In this document: positions 37,414 through 45,153 of the stretch, in pieces
Numbering within the stretch: the first letter of the stretch is position 1
Layout of the letters: each line of letters begins with the position of its first letter
Source of the DNA: Bacteroidota bacterium
GTDB lineage: Bacteria; Bacteroidota; Bacteroidia; Bacteroidales; F082
Direction of reading: 5' to 3'
Assembly (NCBI GenBank): GCA_018816765.1
Contig: JAHIUX010000009.1
Location: 62,001-126,000 of the forward strand
Length of the DNA: 64,000 nt
The notes under the pieces: model-generated
The model's input: the letters and a program-made list of their open reading frames with translations, nothing else
What the model was told of the DNA's origin: nothing
The model's database searches: none
Program-made: the position numbers and the translations under genes

Positions 37414-38316
37414 ATGGAAGAAACATTATCAAAGCTGTTATTCGATCCCATCACAGGCAAAATCGTTACCGTTATTGCCGGAACCATGCTCATCTGGATT
37501 CTCATACAAGTTGTTCAGCGAAACCTCATCACCCGACTGAAAGACAACAATAACCGGTACCGAACCAAGAAGTTTTCACACATTATCGGGTATGTGCTGA
37601 CCATATTGCTGATTACCATTGTTTACAGCAATAAATTAGGCGGACTAACGATTGCACTTGGTGTTGCCGGGGCCGGCATTGCCTTTGCCCTGCAGGAAGT
37701 GATTGCCTCTTTTGCCGGATGGCTGGCCATTATGTTTGGTGGCTTTTATAAAACCGGCGACAGGGTACAACTGGGTGGCATAAAAGGAGATGTGATGGAC
37801 ATTGGCGTGCTGCGCACCACGATTATGGAAATCGGGCAATGGGTTGATGGAGACCTGTACAATGGCCGTATTGTGCTGATTGCAAACAGTTTTGTGTTTA
37901 AGGAACCCGTGTTTAATTATTCAGGTGATTTCCCGTTTTTATGGGATGAAATAAAAATTCCGGTACAATACGGAAGCAATTACACCCTGGCAACGACATT
38001 GTTTCAAGAGGTGGCGAAAGAGGTCGCGGGCGACCTCACGAAGCAATCGCAGGAAAAATGGGAAGCACTCCAGCAAAAGTTTCTGCTCGAAAACGCACAG
38101 ACCGAGCCGATGGTTTCGCTGATTGCAAATGACAATTGGGTAGAGTACACCCTCAGGTATGTAGTCAATTTTAAAAAACGCAGGCTGACGAAAACGGCCT
38201 TGTTTACGAAGATTCTGCAGGCCGTTGAAAAAACCAATGGCGAAGTCAGTTTTGCTTCTGCCACTTTCCAACTTGTTGAAACACCAACGTTTAAAGTGAA
38301 AATCGATCAGGAATAA
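37414..38316 (+). CDS. MscS-family mechanosensitive ion channel
   Basis: A 300-residue inner-membrane protein. Two to three transmembrane segments (GKIVTVIAGTMLIWILIQVV, IIGYVLTILLITIVYS) lead to the pore helix LTIALGVAGAGIAFALQEVIASFAGW, rich in Gly and Ala as in MscS TM3. The conserved beta domain follows (YKTGDRVQLGGIKGDVMDIGVLRTTIMEI and IVLIANSFVF), and then a cytoplasmic alpha/beta part. It should open under membrane tension in hypo-osmotic shock. Its own promoter lies in the long divergent region. A second, distinct MscS-family gene lies at 43028-43864. Confidence 0.87.
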   Translation: MEETLSKLLFDPITGKIVTVIAGTMLIWILIQVVQRNLITRLKDNNNRYRTKKFSHIIGYVLTILLITIVYSNKLGGLTIALGVAGAGIAFALQEVIASFAGWLAIMFGGFYKTGDRVQLGGIKGDVMDIGVLRTTIMEIGQWVDGDLYNGRIVLIANSFVFKEPVFNYSGDFPFLWDEIKIPVQYGSNYTLATTLFQEVAKEVAGDLTKQSQEKWEALQQKFLLENAQTEPMVSLIANDNWVEYTLRYVVNFKKRRLTKTALFTKILQAVEKTNGEVSFASATFQLVETPTFKVKIDQE

Positions 38317-38351
38317 GCAGTGTCCTCGCCAGTAGGTGTGATCATTCAGTT

Positions 38352-39632
38352 TTATGCACCTTTTCTGCTACTCATCTGTGAACTCCGTCCCCAGTATTTT
38401 TGACGTCCGGGGATATGCTGAGTGGAATCCGTCTTGCCTTGTTTTGGCCTTGACGACTGATGGCGAGGTGCTTGTACTGTTTTCACCGGATCATGGTCCA
38501 TTAAAGGATACGGGTGATTGCTGACTTCTGGGATGCGTTTGCCAATTAGTTTTTCGATGTCGCGCAGATAGGCCTTTTCTTCTGCATCGCAGAATGAGTA
38601 AGCAGTTCCTTTTGCTCCTGCCCTTCCGGTGCGGCCAATGCGGTGCACATAGGTCTCCGAAATGTTCGAAATTTCATAGTTGATCACAAATTCAAGTTCA
38701 TCCACATCAATTCCCCTTGCAGCGATATCGGTGGCGACAAGCACACGGGTTGTCTGTGCCTTGAAATTGGCCAGTGCACGCTGACGCGCATTCTGGGCCT
38801 TGTTTCCGTGAATAGCTTCGGCGCTGATGTCGTTCTTTTTCAACATCTTGACCACATGGTCAGCACCGTGTTTAGTGCGTGTAAACACAAGGGCTGTTTT
38901 AATGCCTGGATCTTTCAGCACATCGATCAGCAAAGCGGCCTTGTTTTTCTTATCAACAAAGAAAACCCGTTGTTTGATGATATCCACTGTTGATGCCGAT
39001 GGTGTTACTTCAACCTTAGCAGGGTGATTCAAAATCGATTGTGATAGCTTGACAATCTCAGGCGGCATGGTTGCTGAGAAAAAAAGCGATTGTCGCTTAG
39101 AAGGCAAGGCCGCAATGATTTTTTTCACATCATGAATGAAACCCATGTCGAGCATGCGGTCGGCTTCATCAAGAACAAATATTTCGATGTTGCGCAATGA
39201 AATGAAACCCTGGCTCATCAGGTCAAGTAACCTTCCGGGCGTAGCCACAAGGATATCAACCCCTTGTTTGAGCACCGCTGTTTGCGGATTCTGGTTGACC
39301 CCACCAAAGATGACAGTGCTGTTGATTCCGGTGAAGCGACCATAAGCCTGTATGCTTTCGTTGATCTGTATGGCCAGTTCGCGCGTTGGTGTCACCACCA
39401 GGCTGCGGATAATCCGTTTTTGATCAGGCCGCTTTGTCGCGTAGAGCAACTGAAGTATCGGTATAGTAAATGCTGCTGTTTTTCCGGTTCCTGTCTGGGC
39501 ACAGCCCAGCAAATCGGATCCGCGCAAGACGATGGGAATTGATTCTTTCTGTATGGGTGTGGGTATTTTGTAACCTTCCTGTATTAATGATTTAAGAATA
39601 GGTTCAATGATGTTGAGTGACTGAAAAGGCAT
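38352..39632 (-). CDS. DEAD-box ATP-dependent RNA helicase (RhlE-like)
   Basis: A 426-residue two-domain RNA helicase. It has the Q motif (GYKIPTPIQKESIP), motif I AQTGTGKT, Ia PTRELAIQ, II DEAD, III SAT, motif V ATDIAARGID and motif VI HRIGRTGRAG. A short basic C-terminal tail of about 50 residues (RHQSSRPKQGKTDST) may help RNA binding. The N-terminus MPFQSLNIIEPILKSLIQEGY is typical of the RhlE group, active in ribosome assembly and RNA decay. It is convergent with the MscS gene. A -7 promoter box (TACATTTG) lies at 39714-39721, giving a leader of about 75 bases, typical of cold-regulated helicase genes though not proof of that here. Confidence 0.93.
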   Translation of the reverse strand: MPFQSLNIIEPILKSLIQEGYKIPTPIQKESIPIVLRGSDLLGCAQTGTGKTAAFTIPILQLLYATKRPDQKRIIRSLVVTPTRELAIQINESIQAYGRFTGINSTVIFGGVNQNPQTAVLKQGVDILVATPGRLLDLMSQGFISLRNIEIFVLDEADRMLDMGFIHDVKKIIAALPSKRQSLFFSATMPPEIVKLSQSILNHPAKVEVTPSASTVDIIKQRVFFVDKKNKAALLIDVLKDPGIKTALVFTRTKHGADHVVKMLKKNDISAEAIHGNKAQNARQRALANFKAQTTRVLVATDIAARGIDVDELEFVINYEISNISETYVHRIGRTGRAGAKGTAYSFCDAEEKAYLRDIEKLIGKRIPEVSNHPYPLMDHDPVKTVQAPRHQSSRPKQGKTDSTQHIPGRQKYWGRSSQMSSRKGA

Positions 39633-39713
39633 AAAATGTTTTAGGGAATAATTTTTTTGAGAACCAAAACCTGACTATCGTAGGGAGGGAAATGTCCGTA
39701 TGTAAATTTTTTG

Positions 39714-39721
39714 CAAATGTA
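39714..39721 (-). promoter_or_regulatory. -7 promoter box of the DEAD-box helicase (TACATTTG)
   Basis: Exact TAnnTTTG followed by C on the minus strand, 81 bases before the ATG at 39632. Confidence 0.45.
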
Positions 39722-39842
39722 CACCTTATTGTTTGATTTAACACCATGGCCTTTATTTAGCGCTAAGCAATTGTTTGTCAATGGTTGTTGTCACGTCTGG
39801 TTTCAGCGGCAGGCAACAATGGTTCAACTGGTCAATTTCATG

Positions 39843-39850
39843 TAATTTTG
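39843..39850 (+). promoter_or_regulatory. -7 promoter box of the acetyltransferase-deacetylase gene (TAATTTTG)
   Basis: Exact TAnnTTTG on the plus strand, 14 bases before the ATG at 39865. It lies inside the longer open frame (39775), so the start at 39865 is preferred. Confidence 0.5.
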
Positions 39851-39864
39851 TAAAAATTGAATAT

Positions 39865-41610
39865 ATGCTGAGGATCAGAAAAATATCCAACCCGCTGCTC
39901 GAAGTCAATAAACAGTCAATGCAGCACATCAGGGAGATTACCTCCCTGCAGTTTCCCGACATAAAAACTGAAAAAATTGACGAAATTGCCGCGCAACTCA
40001 TTGATCCGTTGAAGTATAAATACAAAGCCAATATTTTTGTGGCCGAAGACGGTAAGAGCAATTTGAAAGGCTTTGCGCTTTTCCTGCACATGCCCGACAT
40101 CCAGTTTTGTTACCTCGATTATATTGCAGTCACGCCTGGCAAGACTTCTGGTGGTGTGGGTGGCGCCTTGTATGAGCGTGTACGCGAAGAAGCCCTGGCG
40201 CTCAATGCTGTTGGTGTGTTTTTCGAATGCCTCCCCGATGACCCGTTGCTTTGTCCAAACCCCGGTTTCCTTGCGCAAAACAAAAAAAGGCTGGCGTTTT
40301 ATGAGCGCTATGGCGCCCGGCCCATCATAAACACACGCTACGAAACGACAGTGAACCCTGACGATGACTCTCCGCCGTACCTGGTTTTTGACGGGCTTGG
40401 ACTGCGCGAAACCCTTGAAAACGCGCTCACAAAGCGCGTGATCCGTGCGGTACTTGAACGCAAATATGGCGATTATTGTCCGACAGATTACATCAATCTG
40501 GTAGTGGATAGCGTTAAAGATCAGCCGGTTCAACTGCGCGCTTACCGGTATAAAAAACCTTCATCAGGCCTGGCCACACGTCTGGTAACTCCCGAAAGGC
40601 ATCAGATTTTCTGGGTAGTCAACGACCGGCATTCCATTCACCATATACGTGAAATTGGTTATGTTGAGTCCCCGGTCAGGATTGAAAGCATCCGCGCTGA
40701 GCTCGAAAAAACAGGCCTGTTTAAATCAGGCATTGTAAAAGAATTTGGCGAAAAACCCATCTTGAAGGTACATGACGCAGGATATGTGAATTATTTCAAA
40801 AAAGTCTGCGAAAACCTGCCTCCGGGCAAGTCCGTCTATCCTTACGTATTTCCCATCCGCAACGCTGCACGCCCCCCGAAGGACTTGTCGGTTAGGGCCG
40901 GTTATTATTGCATCGACACCTTCACCCCCTTGAACAAAAACGCTTATCTGGCTGCTCGATGGGGTGTTAACAGTTCGCTGACAGCTGCAGAAGAAATCCT
41001 GAAGGGAACTCAGTTGGCATACGTCCTTACCCGTCCACCCGGGCATCATGCTGAACGCTTTGTTTTTGGCGGATTCTGCTATTTCAACAACAACGCCATC
41101 GCCGCCAATCACCTTAGCGGATTTGGCAAGGTCGCTATTCTCGACATCGACTATCACCATGGCAACGGGCAGCAACAAATCTTTTACAACAGAAAGGATG
41201 TGTTTACAGTTTCCATTCATGGCCATCCTTCCTTTGCCTACCCTTATTTCAGTGGTTTTAAGGAAGAAATTGGCGAAGACGATGGCAAGGGATTTAACCT
41301 GAATTTTCCGCTTGGCGAAACGCTCGATGGCGCCGGTTATCGCCTGACGCTCGAGAAAGCCCTGACCGCCATTGCAAGGTTCAGGCCCGATTACCTCGTT
41401 GTTGCGCTTGGACTCGACACCGCCAAAGATGACCCAACGGGTACCTGGACGCTTACTGCCAAAGACTTTGAAGCTAACGGCCGGATGATCGGTGCGCTGA
41501 AAATGTCTACGCTGGTGATTCAGGAAGGCGGTTATAAAAACCGCAGCCTGGGTGCAAATGCAAAAGCATTTTTTACAGGATTGTATGCAAGTCACTATCC
41601 GGCCCATTAA
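39865..41610 (+). CDS. Fusion of GNAT acetyltransferase and histone-deacetylase/acetylpolyamine-amidohydrolase domains
   Basis: A 581-residue soluble protein with two opposite activities predicted in one chain. Residues about 1-170 form a GNAT domain: FCYLDYIAVTPGKTSGGVGGALYERV holds the acetyl-CoA loop, and KRLAFYERYGARPI the C-terminal helix and strand. About 175-270 is a linker of unknown fold. From about 275 to the end is a zinc deacetylase of the HDAC/AphA superfamily: RPPGHHA with His394-395, the metal ligands Asp429 and His431 in DIDYHHGNG, the third ligand Asp518 in LGLDTAKDDPTG, and the catalytic Tyr557 in EGGYKNR. All deacetylase residues are present, so it should be active. Candidate substrates are polyamines, other small amines or protein lysines. 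The gene stands alone between convergent neighbours. Confidence 0.85.
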   Translation: MLRIRKISNPLLEVNKQSMQHIREITSLQFPDIKTEKIDEIAAQLIDPLKYKYKANIFVAEDGKSNLKGFALFLHMPDIQFCYLDYIAVTPGKTSGGVGGALYERVREEALALNAVGVFFECLPDDPLLCPNPGFLAQNKKRLAFYERYGARPIINTRYETTVNPDDDSPPYLVFDGLGLRETLENALTKRVIRAVLERKYGDYCPTDYINLVVDSVKDQPVQLRAYRYKKPSSGLATRLVTPERHQIFWVVNDRHSIHHIREIGYVESPVRIESIRAELEKTGLFKSGIVKEFGEKPILKVHDAGYVNYFKKVCENLPPGKSVYPYVFPIRNAARPPKDLSVRAGYYCIDTFTPLNKNAYLAARWGVNSSLTAAEEILKGTQLAYVLTRPPGHHAERFVFGGFCYFNNNAIAANHLSGFGKVAILDIDYHHGNGQQQIFYNRKDVFTVSIHGHPSFAYPYFSGFKEEIGEDDGKGFNLNFPLGETLDGAGYRLTLEKALTAIARFRPDYLVVALGLDTAKDDPTGTWTLTAKDFEANGRMIGALKMSTLVIQEGGYKNRSLGANAKAFFTGLYASHYPAH

Positions 41611-41649
41611 GGCTGGTTACCGTAGCAAACATACATTCCATCGCTGATT

Positions 41650-42921
41650 TTACCTGAACCGAAACCCTGCCACCAACACATTTCGTGTGGTGGCTGAGCT
41701 TAGGCCTACCGATGACGACATGCCGTTTCCACGCTCGAGCCGGTACTCTACTGACCAGTTTTTGTACCTCGAACCTAAGCCAAATACCAGGCTTTGTTCA
41801 TGCTTCCGGCTTTTTTCAACAGCCTTCCCATGGTCGATGGTTTCGGTTCCATAAAACATGGAAACGGTCGTTTTTTCATTGGTTGCCTGAATTGCTATGC
41901 TGTTTGAAAAACCAGCATTTACGAAAATGCTTGCCTTGCCCACGGGAAATGTATAGCGTAGCAAATCGGTTAATTTCAAGCTGTTATACCCAATGGTAGT
42001 AGCTGTTGTTATGTATCTCTGTGGATTTGTATATTCAACAACCTGTCCGCTGACCTCGAAAGCCACATACGACAAGTCGTTAAAGACTGACCAACGCTGC
42101 TGGTTTCTGGGTAAAACCAGATTCAGTGATATGCCTGCTACAAAATTTACCGATTGTGTATAATCCGTTCCAGGTAAATAATCAGGATCTCCCTTGAATT
42201 TGAGATTGGTAAATGACACGCCCGCCACCAGACCGAATTCGACACCTAATTTATCGGCTTTTTTCTCATAGCCGGCTTGCTGGTCGACACATGCATAGTA
42301 GTCGGTAAAAACCTGGGTTAGGTTTTTTTCATTGTAAGCCAGGTCGTCAGGCAATGTTTTCATACCAGGGCAATCCTGAAAATAAAGCGCCAGCTGTGCG
42401 ATATATTTCCTGTTGACCTGAATAGAGGTGCTTTCGTCCTGGCGCAACAGGTAACGCTTGTATACCAGCAACTCATATGCACCATTTTGCCAGATATAAT
42501 ACTGGGCTTTATCGGCCAGGTTTTTGTAGAAGAAAAGACTTTTGGGGCCAAGTACCAGTGCTTGCAGAAAGCCACGTTCAGTGCGCAGCTTAACCGGAGC
42601 AAATTCTTCAAGGTCGGCAGTAATGTCGCGGGATATTTCAATTTCCACTTCCGCGCTGATGTATATTTCATTGTGCACTCCGAATTGCCTGATGTTTACC
42701 GGAGAATAATAATTTTTATCCCCTCCCGGCATCAGGACAAAGCCAATTTTTTCGGGGCTTGCCTCCCAGTTGCGGTAATCGATATAGCCAAAGAGGGTAT
42801 CACCCGATTGTGAAATGACATAGCCTGGTTCATAATTTTCCTGGGCATTGACCGAAAATCCGATCATCATGAATAAGATCATTAGCCAGCATGTGGGACT
42901 TGTGTTTGCTTGTGTTTTCAT
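41650..42921 (-). CDS. Predicted secreted/outer-membrane protein, function unknown
   Basis: 423 residues. A signal peptide (hydrophobic WLMILFMMIGFSVNA, cleavage before QENYEPG) is followed by a domain starting GYVISQSGDTLFGYIDYRNW, seen in other Bacteroidota hypothetical proteins. The last 200 residues look like amphipathic barrel strands (EFGLVAGVSFTNLKF, FVAGISLNLVLP, LLRYTFPVGKASIFVNAGF), with a final phenylalanine-containing FRFR. The start at 42921 (MKTQANTSPTC) fits the signal peptide better than the one at 42966. It may be a small outer-membrane barrel with a periplasmic N-terminal domain. It is convergent with the fusion gene and about 60 bases from the MscS gene, with no shared operon evident. 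Confidence 0.65.
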   Translation of the reverse strand: MKTQANTSPTCWLMILFMMIGFSVNAQENYEPGYVISQSGDTLFGYIDYRNWEASPEKIGFVLMPGGDKNYYSPVNIRQFGVHNEIYISAEVEIEISRDITADLEEFAPVKLRTERGFLQALVLGPKSLFFYKNLADKAQYYIWQNGAYELLVYKRYLLRQDESTSIQVNRKYIAQLALYFQDCPGMKTLPDDLAYNEKNLTQVFTDYYACVDQQAGYEKKADKLGVEFGLVAGVSFTNLKFKGDPDYLPGTDYTQSVNFVAGISLNLVLPRNQQRWSVFNDLSYVAFEVSGQVVEYTNPQRYITTATTIGYNSLKLTDLLRYTFPVGKASIFVNAGFSNSIAIQATNEKTTVSMFYGTETIDHGKAVEKSRKHEQSLVFGLGSRYKNWSVEYRLERGNGMSSSVGLSSATTRNVLVAGFRFR

Positions 42922-43027
42922 AGCAGGATTAATTTGATTTGCATGACCGTGTCTTAACAACAACAATCATATTTTGTGATGATTAATAAGGCATTTTAAG
43001 GAGATGGTGAAACAAAACAGGGTTTGT

Positions 43028-43864
43028 TCATCCCGAAGTTTGCTTCACATGAATGTCCATTTGCGGGAATGGGATGGTAATGTTGTTTTCGTTGAATTTG
43101 CGGTTAATGATCCTGCGGACTTCAGCCTTAACCTTCTCAATGCGGAAGATGTTTTTACTGAAAAACAACAGCTGAAAATCCAGTGAAGAATTGCCAAAGT
43201 CGATCAGGCGGGCTTCGATCAGGTTTTCATCAGTGATGTCAGGATGCTCCATAGCGCTTTCTTCGAGCACCTTGAGCACAAGGTCAACATTGCTGCCGTA
43301 AGCCACACCCACATTGATGCGGAAGCGGGTTTTCATTGACTGGTGACTCCAGTTGATGACTTTGTTGGTTGTTATTAATGAGTTGGGTATGATAATTGAA
43401 ATCTCATCTCTGTTAAGTCCCATTGAAGTACGCAAACCGATTTCCTGGATCTTAACGATATCGCCGTCAATTTCGAGGATATCGCCAATGCGGATGGATC
43501 GCTCCCACAGCAGAATGATTCCCGAAACGACATCATTGAATGTTTGTTGCAGCCCAAGTCCCAGACCTACCAGCAATGCGGCCGAACCGGCCAGCAACAT
43601 GGTCACCTTGATGCCAACGGTTTCCAACAGCATTCCTGTGGCAATCACCCAGATCACGTATTTGAGAATCAGGTAAAGCGCGTGTGTATTGCCGATGTCT
43701 TCCTTGTCGTGTTTATGTTTCCTGAACATGGCTGTTTTGATCAGCCATAAAATCAGTTTGGTAAGAACAAAGATGAACAAGATAATAATCAGGGTGTACA
43801 CCTTTATTTTGTACTCGCCAATGCTGAGCAATTCGAATTTAAGGAATAAGTTGATTGTATTCAT
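43028..43864 (-). CDS. MscS-family mechanosensitive ion channel
   Basis: 278 residues with three to four N-terminal membrane segments (YTLIIILFIFVLTKLILWLI, YLILKYVIWVIATGMLL). The pore helix is TMLLAGSAALLVGLGLGLQQTFNDVVSGI. The beta domain follows (IRIGDILEIDGDIVKIQEIGLRTSM) and IIIPNSLITTNKVINWSH. This is closer to the classical MscS/YnaI arrangement than the other channel at 37414. It probably belongs to a separate transcript. The following gene on the strand (43906) is 41 bases upstream and may be cotranscribed. Confidence 0.87.
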   Translation of the reverse strand: MNTINLFLKFELLSIGEYKIKVYTLIIILFIFVLTKLILWLIKTAMFRKHKHDKEDIGNTHALYLILKYVIWVIATGMLLETVGIKVTMLLAGSAALLVGLGLGLQQTFNDVVSGIILLWERSIRIGDILEIDGDIVKIQEIGLRTSMGLNRDEISIIIPNSLITTNKVINWSHQSMKTRFRINVGVAYGSNVDLVLKVLEESAMEHPDITDENLIEARLIDFGNSSLDFQLLFFSKNIFRIEKVKAEVRRIINRKFNENNITIPFPQMDIHVKQTSG

Positions 43865-43905
43865 GTTTTGTCGTTATTTCGATTGCTTAGTGAAGTCTCA
43901 CGCAT

Positions 43906-44844
43906 TCAGCCCGTCTTTCTGGCATCGGCAAGTGTCGCTTCGAGTCCGGTTTTATAGGTTGTTGGTTTCACCTTGAAATGTGTTTCGAACTTGCTGCTGT
44001 CGAACACATAATCCCTGTCGTATTGATAGGTCATTTCAACCATTTCTTTCATGATGGGAACAAACAAACCGATGATTAGCACCATCCATTTGGGCGCCAG
44101 CTGGAAGGCTGGTTTTGTGTCTAAAATTTTTGCAACAGCTTCAATCCATTCTTTTCCGGTCAGTGGATCCTTTGCTGTAGGCAAGTGCCAGACCTGTCCG
44201 TAAGCATCGGCCGAATTTCCAAGTAGGGCAGTAGCTTTTCCGGCATCGGGCGTATAGGTGAAGGAATGTTTGAAATTCGCCCCGCCAACCCAATTTGCCT
44301 TTTTACCAGCGATTAACGGCTTGACCACTGTTTCGTTAAGCATGCTTGAATTGGCTATGCCAGGGCCGTAAAAATCGGCCGAACGCGCAATGAGCGCCTG
44401 CAGTTGACCCCTGGAAACCTCCTGCATAATCATGTCTGCTATCTGCGCCCTTACCCGGCCTTTTTTGCTGGGTGGATGAATGGGTGTTTCTTCGGTCATG
44501 CCATCGAGGTAGTTTTTATCGTACATATACACATTGTCAAAAAAAACCAGTTTGGCCTTGTGCACTTTGCAGGCTTCAATCGCATGGGTGATAAATACCG
44601 GCCAGTTTTCTTTCCATATTTTGTAGCTGTATGGGAAGCCCACAGTAACATAAACAATTTCAGAGCCTTCCACAGCCCTGAACACCTCTTCCTTTTTAAG
44701 CAAGTCGGCCTGCACAAGCTGGTCTGATTCATTCACTTTTTTTGGGTTACGGCTCACCAGCCTGATGTTCGTTGTGTAGGCAGTAAGCGCCTGTGCCAGT
44801 TCGTTTCCGATCACGCCGCCTGAACCAAGGATTGTTTGTATCAT
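43906..44844 (-). CDS. NAD(P)-binding epimerase/dehydratase-like protein
   Basis: A 312-residue extended SDR-type protein. The dinucleotide-binding motif is ILGSGGVIGNELAQAL, followed by RLVSRNP. It has the NmrA/epimerase-type layout with FFDNVYMYD and SADFYGPG, and WHLPTAKDPLTGKEW in the last third. The YxxxK catalytic motif of true epimerases is not obvious, so it may be a reductase or a regulatory NAD(P)-binding protein. The substrate is unknown. Annotation in relatives is usually NAD-dependent epimerase. It is 41 bases upstream of the MscS gene. Confidence 0.75.
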   Translation of the reverse strand: MIQTILGSGGVIGNELAQALTAYTTNIRLVSRNPKKVNESDQLVQADLLKKEEVFRAVEGSEIVYVTVGFPYSYKIWKENWPVFITHAIEACKVHKAKLVFFDNVYMYDKNYLDGMTEETPIHPPSKKGRVRAQIADMIMQEVSRGQLQALIARSADFYGPGIANSSMLNETVVKPLIAGKKANWVGGANFKHSFTYTPDAGKATALLGNSADAYGQVWHLPTAKDPLTGKEWIEAVAKILDTKPAFQLAPKWMVLIIGLFVPIMKEMVEMTYQYDRDYVFDSSKFETHFKVKPTTYKTGLEATLADARKTG

Positions 44845-44990
44845 GGATGTTTAATTTTGAGGTGATTGTATTGCCTACTTATTCCGTCAAAAAAACAAGT
44901 TTATCACAAACGGAAAATTTATTGTTGATCCTTAGTGATACGCTTTGTAAAAATAGGAAAATTTTTAAGCTGTAAAAACCTATTCTGAAT

Positions 44991-45110
44991 TCAACATCCA
45001 TTCTGATCAAGACAAGCGCTAATGTTCAGCTGACCTTGATTAACCAAATGAAGATCGTAATAATTCAGCTGATAAACCTCATTCCGCCATTTTTTGACAG
45101 AACGAGGCTT
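44991..45110 (-). pseudogene. Possible N-terminal relic of an IS5-type transposase
   Basis: In a 62-codon frame the segment around NYYDLHLVNQGQLNIS resembles the start of IS5-type transposases, in which a W/N..YN.aLv.RG.lt pattern precedes the DDE domain. Nothing of the DDE core follows, and no terminal repeats were seen. The frame lies in the 309-base spacer upstream of the NAD-binding gene and just after the GltD-NuoG fusion gene. It may instead be chance similarity. Confidence 0.3.
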
Positions 45111-45153
45111 TGATTCAGTATAGATTCTATGCAAAAGTCGAAAAATGTTGGTG

